The position numbers and the translations under genes are program-made. Positions 45,871 to 57,900 of a DNA stretch of 64,000 nucleotides are shown here, in pieces; position 1 is the first letter of the stretch, and each line of letters starts with the position of its first letter. The notes under the pieces are model-generated. The model saw nothing but the letters and a program-made list of their open reading frames with translations, did no database searches and was not told where the DNA came from. The stretch comes from Membranipora membranacea (lineage: Eukaryota > Bryozoa > Gymnolaemata > Cheilostomatida > Membraniporidae), in NCBI GenBank assembly GCA_914767715.1, contig OU612071.1, forward strand, positions 28,081,681 to 28,145,680, written 5' to 3'.

Positions 45871-48800
45871 GTAGTGATTTGATAACCAAATTTTGTCCAT
45901 GATGAACAAGTAATTGTTTGTAGAGCTATCATTCCATTGACTGTCCAGATTAATAGAGCTGTACCAATGTAAGATACCGGTATCCCAGATACTGACTCTC
46001 GTGATCTGACTGGGCATGTAGATCACTGATAAACCAGGCTGCCATTTCCATAAAGGAGATGTCGTAAGGCTAACTGTGCCTAATGCGTGACTTTTAATAG
46101 TGCATGTGCAATACCGATGAGTTCAGCTCAGGGTTTTGATAGTAATATTGGTCAGGGAGAATTACACAGCCCCTGTATTAGCTGATAAGCAGCAGGGGCT
46201 AATAGTAACAGTAGAAGATAACTCTTTTTCTCAATTCCGCATGCATTCTAAAGAGTAGCCACCAGAGCAGTTGGTCAATCAAATGGCTTGGGAATTCCGA
46301 AACTCAATTATACAGAGATCAGCTCATGCCTCAAAGCTGCACATGCGCAGAATGGATACCAGTAGCAACTTCTAACAATCAAACTCTCTCATTGTTAGCA
46401 TATTTATGCTACTGTACAACATTAGATCCCTGTAACCCTGCATGACAAAATGTTGCCTCAATGGCCATGAACTCAGAATGGATGGCAATATCTGTGACAA
46501 TTTTCTCTCAGATTGTAAGCTAGTCAAAGGGCACATAACTCACTAATAACAACCAACAGTCATTTGACTGAGTGAATTATTCCCATCATAAGGTTTGTTG
46601 TCATGTTGTTTGTTGTACCTGTAAACCTGATGGCTAGTTACAAGGCAGCCTACTTACCATTAAAATCAATAGAAAAGTGCATGACGTATAATATTCACAA
46701 GGTCACATTTCAAATCAGTCTCTGTGATAATTAGGTCTTATTAAAATGGTGGTCACTCATTATCAGTATGAGCAGAGAAGACAACTTTAAAATACATGTA
46801 AATGTAGTTATATATATATATATATATACTTTGTCAATCTACATCATCTTTAGGTATGTTTTTCATGCAGTGACAGAACAGAAAATACTTAAACAATAAG
46901 GAAAATCAGAGAGAAAAAGAAAAATATACACTAGTAATAAAAATTAATAAGATTTTAAATGCTTTGATAGTTGTTGTTTAAAATGAGTAAGTTTGATTGC
47001 TAAGCGTATCTGAATTGGTAAGAGTGAAAAGTTCTAGTGATTTTGTGTCTTAATTGATCGCTGTAATAATGTATTAGATGTTTGTCTCCTAAAAAAGTTT
47101 TAGAGCTAGGTGGAATAAATCTTTCCAAAAGGTAGTCAGGTGCCGTCAAATGCAAAATTTGAAAACCAAAAATACAGGTCAAATGACCAGTAATTATATT
47201 ATTATAGTTGCTTTATATTTGATCAGAGATTTTAAAAATTTTCAAAATCTATTATTGATCTTTGGACATAAAAACAAAAAAGTGGAATCGAGAGTGACTT
47301 TTAAACATTATGATAGAAAATGAGTGGACACTTCGATCGGAGAGGGAAATGAATCAAACCAAGAGATTTATGTAAATCTCTTGTATGGATTAGATGATAT
47401 GGTATGTGGTTGACATTTGCTATTAGGGAAGGCCCTCTTTTGGAGCAAGCATATTCTTTCAAGAATATATTGTGGTTAAAGGTAACCATATATGCGGATG
47501 CCATATATCATATGACAAAAGACATGCTGGAAATAAAAGTTACGAGATGCTTTACTATCTAGGAATGCCCTGCATTTCTGGAATAATGCAAAACTTTGTA
47601 CATTCATCTTGGAGTTTTCTTCTCAGCTCATACTACTAAGGAGCTAAAACCATTCCGTGAGCATAATTATCCGTCCAATTCAAATATCATTCCACCTGCT
47701 TCATTATTCATTTGCACACACCAAATCTGGGAGAAATTTTCCTAGGGAGATGGGTAGGTTTGAAGCAAATTCTTGCAGATTATGACAATCTTTTGCCATG
47801 GACTGTCACCTGATTTGGACTGTCAGAAGATATCCTCTTTAATGTCTGTGGAGGGAACGCAATGTAAAACCGCACTATCATTTAAGGTTCTCTGTTTTCT
47901 TCTCCTTTATTGCTTTAGCAAGAGCAGATATGTAAACCCTTGAAATATTAGCAACGCTTGCATATAAATGGTTTCTGCAAACAAAAACATGTAAACCCAG
48001 TCGGGATACAACATACAATAGAGTGCATAGAACTGCACATCCCACAGGTCTTCACCTAAAAACCATGAGTCTAGCGTTGATGCGAGGTTGGCTCTAGTAT
48101 TATTTTCTTATGGTCAGTACAACAGTACAACAGGAGGCCATCCCTCTGTGTTGAGGAGCAATTCCATCTCTCACTTCAAACCAAATCTTTATCAAGAACT
48201 TAATTGAAAAATAAATCAATAATACGATCACAGACTAAATAGGATGGATTGGCAGGTAATCAGGCTGTGTGAAATAAATAACTTTGATGTAAATGATACT
48301 ACTTTATCTCTTGTCTGGTCATTGTGGGAATTACAGGGGATACATGGCACTGAGTGAATTCAGAGGCAATGAACAGATCTCAATAAACATTTATTTATTT
48401 GTAGTAAATGTCTCAGAGAAAATAAGTAAGTCAGCCAGATCCATTTTTTGGGAGGCAAAAGTGTGTTTTAATGGTTTTCATAGCTGTTTTCTGAACAGAC
48501 CTCCGCCCGTTGAGTATTTAAAATATAGGAGAGCAAGGCTTTCTCAGTTAAAACAGGGATATTGTTATCTCAGCATCGATGGGCTCAGATGTAGTTTTGC
48601 ATGGTATAGAACTGAATTACCTTTGAAGGAGCTGATAATCAGATCTTTGATTTCTGTGTTGTGACTATCTGTGAGATAAGAGGTAGTGGTTCAGGATAAA
48701 AGCTATCCTTTGTGCCTCCTAGGTTGAAGAGCTCATCAGCTATCTACCAATATTGATCCAGGAAGGAAGGGTATTATGGGGACTGATGTGAAGAGAGACT

Positions 48801-49243
48801 GTTTGTGGTTATAGTCTTTTGTTTCTTTTCATCATCCATTCAGGAAGCATGGTAGCTATTCTTACCTGCGATCTTATCTTGTGATAATACTGGATACTCT
48901 AATTTAGATACATAGAAACTTGAATGAAGGGAGGATGTAAATACAATTACTCTGTTTTTATTTTTCGAAAAAAAGTAATTAAAATCAAAAAACAAGGATA
49001 GATCACAAAGTAGCTGAGAGCGCTGTTAACGGAAAAAGAACAACATCTCTCATCAGCCTGTCATGTCTTATTATTGATTCTTGTACAAGAAATCTCCACT
49101 TCACAATTCCCGTGCCACATAGTCCCATATTTGTATTCCATGTTTTTGCCTCATAGTGACAGAAGACATTGAAGCTATTTAATAGAATATTATTTATATG
49201 GGTTTACCTTATTTAGGCGGGACATATATAAGATGAAACTATA
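45871..49243. other. No supported gene
   Basis: A (TA)n tract lies at 46808-46829. Minus-strand frames at 47000-47182 and 47301-47504 share the spacing of a decayed LINE but contain no motif I can name. A 123-codon plus-strand frame at 48293-48664 has no signal peptide or domain, and I could not frame it with splice sites. Confidence 0.5.
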
Positions 49244-50250
49244 ATGATGTCTTCTCTATTTGGGTGGAGCTACGGGGCAGCACTTTGGCATGGCTTTGCA
49301 GTGGTTCTCAACTCGTTCCATGTCTGCTTGTTGTTAAAAGTGCCAGGTATAGGGACTACACCTTGTGGCAAGGTTCTGTTGGCTATCACCTTAACTGATA
49401 TATACTTCAGTACTTTGAAGATACTGGCTGACATTCCGCTGAATCTATCAGAATCTAACGAGCCAATAATGCTGTCTACTAGAGTACTAGGAGATGCCTT
49501 CTATCTCAGCAGTATATACCGACGCTACTATATCTCAGCTTCTGCCTCCTTCGAGAGGTTCATGGCACTTTGCTTTCCATTCAAGCACATAACCAATTTG
49601 CTTGTGACCAACATAGGGAAGATTATGTTGGCCATTGCCATATTTCTGCATGTGATGTGTTGCGGCCTCAATGTGATTAGAGAGATTGGTTTTGGATCTA
49701 TAGAATCACCGAACGAGATAACCGAGGATAATCTCCCCCATTTATCATCATCAATGATGCGAACTGGCCACGGTGTGGGTGATGAGAGAAACAGCACGGT
49801 CAACTAAGGTGGTAGAGTAACTGGTGAGGCCATAGAAAGACATGAAGAGACAAATCTGTTTGGAAAAATCCTTTTCCAGTATGAGATTCAGCTCTTCTCA
49901 GCACTTTTAGTTGTATTCAGCACTGTGCCGCTGACATTCTTCTTTTCATGAGAAATGTCCGAGTTGTGGCAGCTGAGCGATCAAGAGATAGAAAGCTAAT
50001 TGGGGCTGTCATCTACATCACAATAATTAGTGTTATCAGTGTTTTTTGTCTCATTCCTGTCTATATTCTTAGGATTAGTAGAGTTAGTGTTGAAATAGCA
50101 ACGTTAAGACAAATTTTCCGCTTTCTACACGAAGACGCTTATGGGATACTGAATGTTAACATCTATGGCATCATGAACAAACAATACCGACAGACAGTGA
50201 AATCACTTTTCAAGTCTTTTCTGTGCCATAATCAGAATCAGGATGCTTGA
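49244..50250 (+). pseudogene. Class-A GPCR-like receptor, single exon, broken by a stop and a frameshift
   Basis: The first open frame (49244-49807) gives four membrane segments: about residues 12-32, 43-62, 85-107 and 125-145. The third ends in ERF followed by MALCFPFKH, in place of the usual DRY box. After an in-frame TAA (49805-49807) the same frame continues with helix 5 (IQLFSALLVVFSTVPLTFFF). A one-base shift near 49946 leads into 49948-50250 with helix 6 (GAVIYITIISVISVFCLIPV) and a degenerate helix 7 (NVNIYGIMNKQYRQ, where NPxxY is expected). All seven helices are present but not in one frame. This resembles intronless orphan receptors that expand and decay in invertebrates. Ligand unknown. 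Confidence 0.8.
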
Positions 50251-50342
50251 TGTATTGCACAATGTTGCTGCCGATCCATTAAGATTATTTTTCTAAATAA
50301 TTGTCTGAAGTTTAAAATGTGGTTCTCAAATTGTAAGAGACT

Positions 50343-50714
50343 TTAAAGGGCAACCAGGATTTCAAACAACTTCTCATTGATTAATAACAGAATGCCCCTT
50401 ATCCATAGGGAAAACAACAAAATATAATTTGGATGATTATTCAGCCAGAATTCTTGTGAAACATTTTATCCATCAGTTACTCAAACTCAGCTAAAAGAGA
50501 ATACCACATAGCAGTTTCAGGTTCCTGTTATTATTTAGCCTGCGCTCTATCATTATAACACCAATGTCTTAAAACCTCCCCTAAACTGTGTTACCCAGCT
50601 TAGAGTCAGCAACCACTTTGAGTTTTGTGCCGCGTCATGCACAAAGCTGATGCTGCCTGGTACATTTTTTACTACACAATTATGAATTGCTGTGAAACCT
50701 TGGTTGCCCTTTAA
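50343..50714. mobile_element. TTAA-flanked MITE, copy 2
   Basis: Same ends as 16445-16829 (TTAA-AGGGCAACC and GGTTGCCCT-TTAA) with a full-length interior at high similarity. It lies about 90 bp beyond the receptor pseudogene. Confidence 0.85.
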
Positions 50715-51680
50715 GAGATTTTGGTAATAAACCCGGTTGTCTATTTTGTGATATTCATCCATTTTTCAGCAATAATACTTAAGATATTATACTAAAGATT
50801 TATGCTATTCTCTTTAAACTGTAAGGTAAACTTAAGTTGGTTTATTCTTTGGTTTGGTTTGGTTCAATTCGTTGTCACATATATACATGTACATACATAA
50901 TATAGTGAAATGATATATGGATTTGCCGCAGATGACTATAAAACTAAAAGGTTCAAATGATAAAAAGTAATTGAAAATATAGCACAGATACAAACTAAAA
51001 TAGAACATTGTGTAAGCGTTTCATTTATTTCAGAGTTTGTCTGTCTTCTGTTGGTCCTGTCATCAAAGTAGATAAACTTGGAAAGTGGCAGATGCTACTG
51101 TATTACCTTCCCAGTCCCTTTGATCAAGCACTCCGAATAACTGGCACCAGACAACATAATACGGTCAAAAAGAACTTTTATGCTAGTGTATATCAGGCAA
51201 ATGAAGTGTAATAAGGACAGGAAGGGAGGAGGGATAGCTCCATCATATTTGTAAAAATAAATAATGTATATATATATCCGGTTTAATGTTTCCGTGTAAA
51301 TTCTTGCATGCATTGACAAAAAGATTTAAAAAATAAGGAAAAGTAGAGTAAGAATGTAAAAAAATGTGGCGTAAAGGAGTATAGGGGTTTAAGATGAATA
51401 ACTTCAGTTCTTGAGTTTAACTGTGTTGTTTAAGTTGTTTTTGACTCAATTTCCGATTTTTAGAAAAGCAAAACATAAATTGACTTACAAAAGGTTGCTG
51501 AAATCGCTATAATAGTTTTTTTCTGTTGTTGATGATATGATACGGAATATGAGTTATACATTGGCTTTAATTCCAAATATTATGGAATATTGTTAAACTT
51601 TTGTTCATTTTGTTCTATAGTACATTTAAACCCTATTGTTAATTCTGGTGGGCTGTTAATTTTTCCGGTTTCTTAAAATT
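50715..51680. other. No gene; possible LINE 3' tail
   Basis: GGTTTGGTTTGGTTCAATTCG near 50850 looks like a tandem-tailed minus-strand LINE/SINE end followed by non-coding sequence. No protein remnant is attached. Confidence 0.4.
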
Positions 51681-51685
51681 ATCCT

Positions 51686-51830
51686 ATAGATGTAGATGTA
51701 GATGTAGATGTAGATGTAGATGTAGATGTAGATGTAGATGTAGATGTAGATGTAGATCTAGATGTAGATGTAATGTAGATGTAGATGTAGATGTAGATGT
51801 AGATGTAGATGTAGATGTAGATATAGATAT
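51686..51830. repeat. (GATGTA)n hexanucleotide array
   Basis: About 23 units, with a GATCTA variant and one shortened unit. Confidence 0.95.
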
Positions 51831-51835
51831 ACCTC

Positions 51836-52190
51836 AATTATAACATGCTTGTTGCGCGAGAGGCCCGAGTTCGAATCCGGTGAAGACAGATTTTATTTAT
51901 ATTTTATCATCTTTTTACTTCTTTGTGCTTTAACTTGTTTTGTTTTGGTACCTATTTATTACTACCAACACCCGCTACATCATTAAATTTAAACACCTGG
52001 TTCATTTCGCACTGAGCTTTGCAAGCTTCAGCGGCCCAGCGTGGCTGAGCGGGTGGAGTGTCTGGTCCTATCCCGAGTTCAAATTACAATGGGCCAGATT
52101 AAAAAAGCAAGGAGGGAAAATGGAGAGGAGCTCTTATTTTTATATAATATATATAAATATACCACAATTATAACATGTTTTTTGTTACGC
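51836..52190 (+). mobile_element. Two decayed tRNA-like SINE pieces between short direct repeats
   Basis: CCCGAGTTCGAATCCGG at 51868 is a good B box. GCGTGGCTGAGCGGGTGGAGTG at 52036 is an A box followed by TCCCGAGTTCAAATT. The segment is bracketed by ATATACCTCAATTATAACATG (51837) and ATATACCACAATTATAACATG (52156). Confidence 0.5.
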
Positions 52191-52825
52191 AATATCCTAT
52201 GGCTGTATTCACTGAAAATAAATTTGGGGGAGTTCTGCCATATAATAGGACAACGATACTCAGGCTGTCTACCTCATAGGTGGCATGGAAAGGACAGCCA
52301 TTTTAATTTGCATTTATAATGACATCGCCTTTTGGCCATCCGTCATAAACTCAATTGACAACCTAAGTGTATATCAACCACACCCCTGAAGTTTTGTGGC
52401 ATTTATGATCGCGACATTTTTAGTGTATGTTATCTCCACTGTGACAGTTTAACACTAAAATAATATCTTTGTCTAGACTAGCTTTTACCAATACTGTTTA
52501 TTTGAATTTTGATAAAATTTGGTGTATAGAAGCCTATAACTGCTCTAAGCTCTCCAGGGTAAAGGCTTAATTTTATACTGTCAGTTGATCATAATTTTAC
52601 TGTTTATCTGTCACAGGGCAATAGCATACATTTGACCTTTGGTTTTCAAACTTTGAAATCAGTCAATTCATTCAATAGTGTCATTTTGGGAGTAAACTAG
52701 GTCTATTGTTCTTCGGCATAAGATTGGTTCGAATGGACGATAATGGTTTTTTACTTTTTTTGCATTTCCTCTATCTTCAAAAACTTTAAGTAAATGTGTT
52801 ATGAGGCACAAGAAATTGGTTTCAA
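52191..52825. other. No gene seen
   Basis: AT-rich sequence, no recognised repeat. Confidence 0.5.
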
Positions 52826-52827
52826 TA

Positions 52828-53060
52828 GGAGTCAGGAGTGGTCCTAGCCAGGCTTGGGGTCTTTGAGGTCTAGGTTAAAATCCTGGCGCCGACAGTCATT
52901 TCTGATATGGTACTGGCTCACCAATCTAAGCCAGGTCCTTGCGGACTAGACTAAAAGTACCCGAGTTCCACTGTGTGATTGCACACCCCACACAGAGTAA
53001 AAGACCATATTTTCCTCTTCAACATAAAGAGTAGTCGGGTTCCAAAACCTGTGCTCAAGA
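52828..53060 (+). mobile_element. tRNA-derived SINE, decayed
   Basis: GGAGTGGTCCTAGCCAGGCTTGG resembles an A box, and GGTCTAGGTTAAAATCCTGG a B box. A body with TGCACACCCCACACAG and TCGGGTTCC follows. Confidence 0.5.
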
Positions 53061-53229
53061 GAGGATAACTGTCTGGGCTTCAAAGATAATCATGGTTTGT
53101 TTCAACATACATGCATTTAACATGAACACCAAAGTGAAGTTTTGTCAATGAGCTTTTTTTGGCAGCCATAATGACCAATCAAGTCACTTACCTACTTGGT
53201 TCCCTAAAGATGTCCAGAAAACAATGCAT

Positions 53230-53354
53230 GAGTGAGTGAGTGAGTGAGTGAGTGAGTGAGTGAGTGAGTGAGTGAGTGAGTGAGTGAGTGAGTGAGTGAG
53301 TGAGTGAGTGAGTGAGTGAGTGAGTGAGTGAGTGAGTGAGTGAGTGAGTGAGTA
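53230..53354. repeat. (GAGT)n tetranucleotide array
   Basis: About 31 perfect GAGT units with no interruption, suggesting recent expansion. Confidence 0.98.
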
Positions 53355-54135
53355 GACAGACATTCAAAAGTGTTGCCGCCGTTATAACCGTCTAGAAAAA
53401 GAAGAAACTCATCTTAAGAAAAATAATATTATAAATAAGGAGTGTATCATAGTAACCAGCGGTACGTCTCACAGCAATCATCACTTACTGCATGGTATCA
53501 ATCGATCTTATTTTAAAGTATACCCATTAGACCAAAGTATTTTTATTATTATTGTTGTTATTAAATAATTTCTCTGCTAAACGGACGGATATAAAAGAAT
53601 GCTTGTAATTGACAGAAATAAAATCTATTGTAAAAAAAGCAAGGGAACTGTTAGATAGTCCAGGGACTTGAGTGATAGCTGTCCTAATTTCCTGCCTTAA
53701 GGCAACAGGAAGTATAAAAGTGCCGCGGTGACGGATGTGGCTGCCCCTCACCGCCCACCATGGATCCACAGACATGCACTAGGTAATGAGGTACTTAATC
53801 AATGTTTTCAGTGGAAATATTCCAGACTCTCTCAGCTAGAAGTTAATGAGACCATTTGAATTTTCTGTCCTACTCAGATACAATAGAAGACAAATAGCCA
53901 ATAGCTACCAGAGTTTATCGACTGGCGCGATTTGCGAAAAAGAACAATTTTTACCAAAAATCAAATGGCATATTTCTAAATCCTGTGATCCAGAGTGTGA
54001 TCATAAAAAAAATGTATCCGTTTTTATTCTTCCTTGTTCTTCAGTTCGAATTTATCAATAGTTTTACAGTTCTGAGTAGATTTTGGAGGTAAGCGAGAAG
54101 CCAACCCATACTCAAGTACGACACCCCCTAAATAC
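53355..54135. other. No supported gene
   Basis: 54008-54085 could be a plus-strand signal-peptide exon (MYPFLFFLVLQFEFINS to donor GGAG|GTAAGC), but no downstream exon was found. The minus frame at 53775-53527 has no recognisable domain. Confidence 0.35.
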
Positions 54136-54450
54136 TTAACAATTCAAATTGTGCCGAAGCAGAAGAGATAGTTCATTACTATCATCATATGCAGAGAAAA
54201 GCATTAGTACAGCATCAATATTAATCAGTACCTGGCTGCAACGTGCAGCAGACTGCCTCAAACTTTCAATAGCAGAACAAAACAGGGTTGTCATTACAAA
54301 TATGTAGAAAATTTTGTTAATTAAAATTTTAAACGGCAATGACCCTGGTATATTTCCGCTGACAGAAGACAGGCTGGTGAAAATAATAATAATTATGAAA
54401 TTAATCAACTCTACCAAACAAAACAGGAGATGTGTACCGTGATACCTCAC
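54136..54450 (-). CDS. Unrecognised membrane-protein-like open frame
   Basis: The 104-codon minus frame has two hydrophobic stretches (LLFCLVELINFIIIIIFTSL and IFYIFVMTTLFCSAI), then ESLRQSAARCSQVLINI and YDDSNELSLLLRH. The layout of two helices, a Cys/Gln-rich loop and an acidic amphipathic end recalls the C-terminal part of invertebrate multi-pass receptors. There is no diagnostic motif and no spliced partner, and it overlaps the left end of a MITE. It may be a gene fragment or chance. Confidence 0.25.
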   Translation of the reverse strand: MRYHGTHLLFCLVELINFIIIIIFTSLSSVSGNIPGSLPFKILINKIFYIFVMTTLFCSAIESLRQSAARCSQVLINIDAVLMLFSAYDDSNELSLLLRHNLNC

Positions 54451-54766
54451 CTATAAGGCGCGTGCCTTATAAGTGAAAGCGCCTATAAGAGAGGAGCATA
54501 TAGGCGTGGCTATCATTTGAAGCATTTTCATATTTGAATTGGACTAAAACCTTGCCACAGGAGCGTGGCTGAATATCTCAGTGTGTAGAGCGTCTGCCTT
54601 GTAGTCATGGTGTAAATACGAAGTCGAATCCCCTCGGGCCAGTTTTTTTTTCAAAGGGTGCGTTATACTGTGGGTGCATTATAACTGGAGCATTTTTATT
54701 TTTTCTGAGGGAGGTGCTTCAGTTATAAGGCCGGTGCCTTAAATTTGAGGTATTTCGGTATATGCT
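54436..54766. mobile_element. MITE with 40-bp inverted ends and a tRNA-like interior
   Basis: The left end TACCGTGATACCTCACCTATAAGGCGCG... matches in reverse the right end ...GGCCGGTGCCTTAAATTTGAGGTATTTCGGTA (about 30 of 40 positions). Inside, 54563-54640 carries an A box (ATCTCAGTGTGTAGAGCGTC) and a B box (GAAGTCGAATCCCC), then a T-run. Confidence 0.7.
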
Positions 54767-55530
54767 GCAAAAATAACGTCATCCAAATATCTAATAAATA
54801 GAGATATTACATACTGGTTCTACAAATTATGTTTCTGATAGCTTAATCGATTATATGACAGGTGTCATAATCCAGCTATAGAAATAGATAATTGAAGTAG
54901 GGGCAATAATTGAAATCTACAATGACTAAAACAAACTTCGAATTGTAGTTTTTTGTCTATAACGTCAACACTTCTGACATCTGAAGGAACAAACTAACAA
55001 AGTTGCAATAATTGAAATTGTAGTAAACAGGGTGGTTCAATCTGACCAAAATGCAGGCAAACTGAAGCAGACAAAAGACCATATGAATTTGGTATAGCAC
55101 TAGGATTTGCTCTGAATGTGGATGTATGAAAGTATGAGAACCGTATCAAACATATTCTATAGGATCTTTGGTTTATATAAACAATTAAACCATGCTAAGA
55201 GTGCTTTACCTTTTTTGTTTTAATTATCACCAATTTCTTATATCATGTGTAAATGTTGTTTAATAATCGCCAGGCATTATTTATAATTTTTCTTGTTTAC
55301 TACAAAACAGATTTGGGCTGCCCCATTGTGTTGTCCATTCTAGTGCAGAGCAAATGTTGCTGTGACAGGTGACAGGTGACATGTGACAGGTGACAGGTGA
55401 CAGGAATGCTGATGCTGGCTATGGCTAAATTTTGCATGATATTCATTAACCAGGGCGCTACGTCTGATTGGTTTGTTGGAGAACAAGAGCCAACTCTAGG
55501 TCATATGGTACCTTCAGTAAAGTACATTCA
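54767..55530. other. No gene; short TGACAGG tandem repeat
   Basis: 55361-55403 has six copies of (A/T)GTGACAGG. No coding feature was recognised. Confidence 0.6.
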
Positions 55531-55539
55531 ATATCGGTG

Positions 55540-55642
55540 CTGCCTTAATTATAATCAATGTGGGATATTGCATATAGATGAAAATTTGATGAACTCACTT
55601 CTGTGGGCAGGCGCTCTACCAATGCGCTATCAGGACTAACAG
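55540..55642 (-). mobile_element. Possible tRNA-like SINE
   Basis: On the minus strand, CCTGATAGCGCATTGGTAGAGCGCCTGCCCACAG is a clear A-box-type tRNA 5' half. The B box (GAGTTCATCAAA) is weak. Confidence 0.45.
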
Positions 55643-57105
55643 CCATAAAAATATTCCCATTGTCAAATGTAAGATAATGCCAAGGTCAAAGGTACTTTCC
55701 TGAAAGTACCATTAGACCTGTCTTTGGCTCTTCTTCTCTCCACCCGCCCGGTCAAAGCCAAAATGTTTGCTACAACAAGATGCTTGATTTGGAAGCATTC
55801 CAAACTAAATCTTTTTCCTCATATAGCTTCCCTCTCGCTATCAGAGCTCTATATCTAGACTATTTGATGTCCTGTTATCAGAACCTTAGTTATGAGTAAC
55901 GAGTGCTGTCCCTTGAGTTCAGATGAAAGGTGGAAATGATCAAAAGCACTGGAAAGTAACTTGATTGTTGGGCTTTCCAGCACACGTAACCAATGGTTGA
56001 GGTGCATTTATAACAGTAAAGGTACATGGCAAGGTACCGCCCAATCTCCCCTTAATAAAAATAGAAATAGAAATTTTCTAGCAAGCTTTACACCAAATTG
56101 ATGATAAGTTGTGCTCTCTCATGACACGAAAAGGCCACTCTCCACAAATATCCCATGATATATTTGTTGTATTGGAGATCCAAGCTTGGAACATGGGGTT
56201 GATCCTTGTACATGGTCAAGAGAACGAACTAGGATTGGATTTTGCAAGACAACAATCTATTACAAAGAAAAACATCCTTTGTTTATTTCAGTGCAAATTA
56301 CACAATTTTGCAATTTTTAACAGTGTTGAACTTTTAGTAGACTTAGCCCTCTTAAAATTGATGTTAATGTAGTCTGAGCCCCCTTATCTTTTTCTATTGG
56401 GAGATACAGTGGTATCAATCCTAAACGTGTCCTGTTGAGTTTTCGATTGATTGAGAACAAGTTTAGGTGTTTGTTCCAATTATGATGGTCTATTGGACAA
56501 CGCGTCGTCATGCTTAAGTGACCCAAAGTGTAGCTGCCATTGATTGTCTAGTTTCAAAGCAATCTACAAGCATAAATGTTGGCATCTGATGTGCATGCAT
56601 GTCATGTCATATCATATGTGTGTATATGTGTGTATGTGTGTATGTGTGAATGCATGTCATTTCGAAGAGTATGCCATGACAACCTCATTTTGTTTGGCCA
56701 GTTACACCCTCCCCTTACCACATATAGAAAAATCAAATTGTAGCTATATTGCAGTAGCCACAAGAATTCCAATAATCCTCACAATCAAAACTTGTCCGTG
56801 AAGTGTTCTTGCTAATGGTATGTTCCAAAAGAAACAGTGGCCATTACCGAAAAAAAATATTGGCAATGCATGTCTGAAAAGAAAATCTTAAACAATTTAG
56901 CTCAAAAGTTTATGATCTGTCCCAAACATAATTACATCAAATAAAAAGGAATCATGAATTTATGATTTGATGTAGTATGCCACTTTCCACGTGTTATTTT
57001 TCAAATCAAAACTGAACAATATGATCAATTAAATCTCAAAGAAAACATTTGCACAATCATCATATCAAGGTTTGGTTCAAGTGCACAAATTCATTGAGAA
57101 TTAGA
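55643..57105. other. No gene; (TGTGTA)n tract
   Basis: A TG-rich microsatellite lies at 56618-56650. The frames at 56109-56372 and 56317-56526 show no domain. Confidence 0.5.
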
Positions 57106-57109
57106 AGTA

Positions 57110-57310
57110 GAAATAGGAGGTAGCTCAGTTGGTTAGAGCCCCTGCCTTCTCACACGCAAGCGTTAGAGGTCCTGGGTTCTAATCCCGCTGCGGTCTACTG
57201 ACTACTGGGCTCATATGACGCCCCAGGTGTGCTCCGACCTGCCTGCAAACTGAGAGCAACTTGGCGCCGAATACGGCGGCCGCGCCCTTAAAGCACTGAT
57301 ATTACTCAGT
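57110..57310 (+). mobile_element. tRNA-derived SINE, family B
   Basis: The head GGTAGCTCAGTTGGTTAGAGC (A box) and GGGTTCTAATCCC (B box) is well preserved. The body CCAGGTGTGCTCCGACCTGCC ... GAGAGCAACTTGGCGCCGAA matches the copy at 61705-61905. The ends do not pair as an acceptor stem. Confidence 0.8.
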
Positions 57311-57900
57311 CCTCGGACGGAGACAACACTTGCGATTTTAACCCATTTTAACCCATTTTTTAACAATATATTATGATATATTGATATTTGGTTATAACCT
57401 TGCAAGGAACAACAGCTTAAATGACATTATGTTATGTTACTTATCAATTTTATTACTGATCAAAACTCCAGAGAGCACGTGAGAAATTGGGAAGACAGCA
57501 GCTGAATTTGTTTTGCTAGTTTAAAAAAATATGCTGGATTTCATTTGGAAACACTGGATAATTTCAAGCATTTAATTGATCCATAATCAAAATTATATCA
57601 TTTATATCCAAGGATGTTCACAATACCATAAACCCACACCTATCGACGCTAAGCATTGTGATATCCTGTTTATAAAAGAAGTTATGTTTCAATTTCGTCA
57701 TCATGAAAGATTGCTTAGGCATGAATCAATATGTCAGCATCCTGAACGCAGTGCTGAGCTAACAATCCAACAATGGAGAAATAATAGGGCATTCCCTGAT
57801 TCTCATTAGTGATTTACTTACACTTATAATAACTCTAAATTTTCAAATCATTTATCAGTGAGAGGCTGACCACAGATTACTGATGCAAACTATAGTAATC
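57311..57900. other. Upstream region of the secreted modular gene
   Basis: No TATA box was recognised. The 77-codon frame at 57576-57809 has no domain. Confidence 0.4.

Noticed and set aside
47000-47504. Two minus-strand frames suspected to be a LINE remnant
   Set aside because: No endonuclease or polymerase motif could be pointed to.
48293-48664. 123-codon plus-strand frame
   Set aside because: Longest orphan frame in its area, but no signal peptide, motif or matching splice partners; could be chance.
51686-51830. CRISPR-like array
   Set aside because: Simple hexanucleotide repeat without spacers in a eukaryotic genome.
54563-54640. Possible tRNA gene
   Set aside because: No cloverleaf pairing that I can draw; enclosed by MITE ends.
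57117-57195. Possible functional tRNA gene
   Set aside because: A and B boxes are good but the acceptor stems do not pair and a SINE body follows directly.
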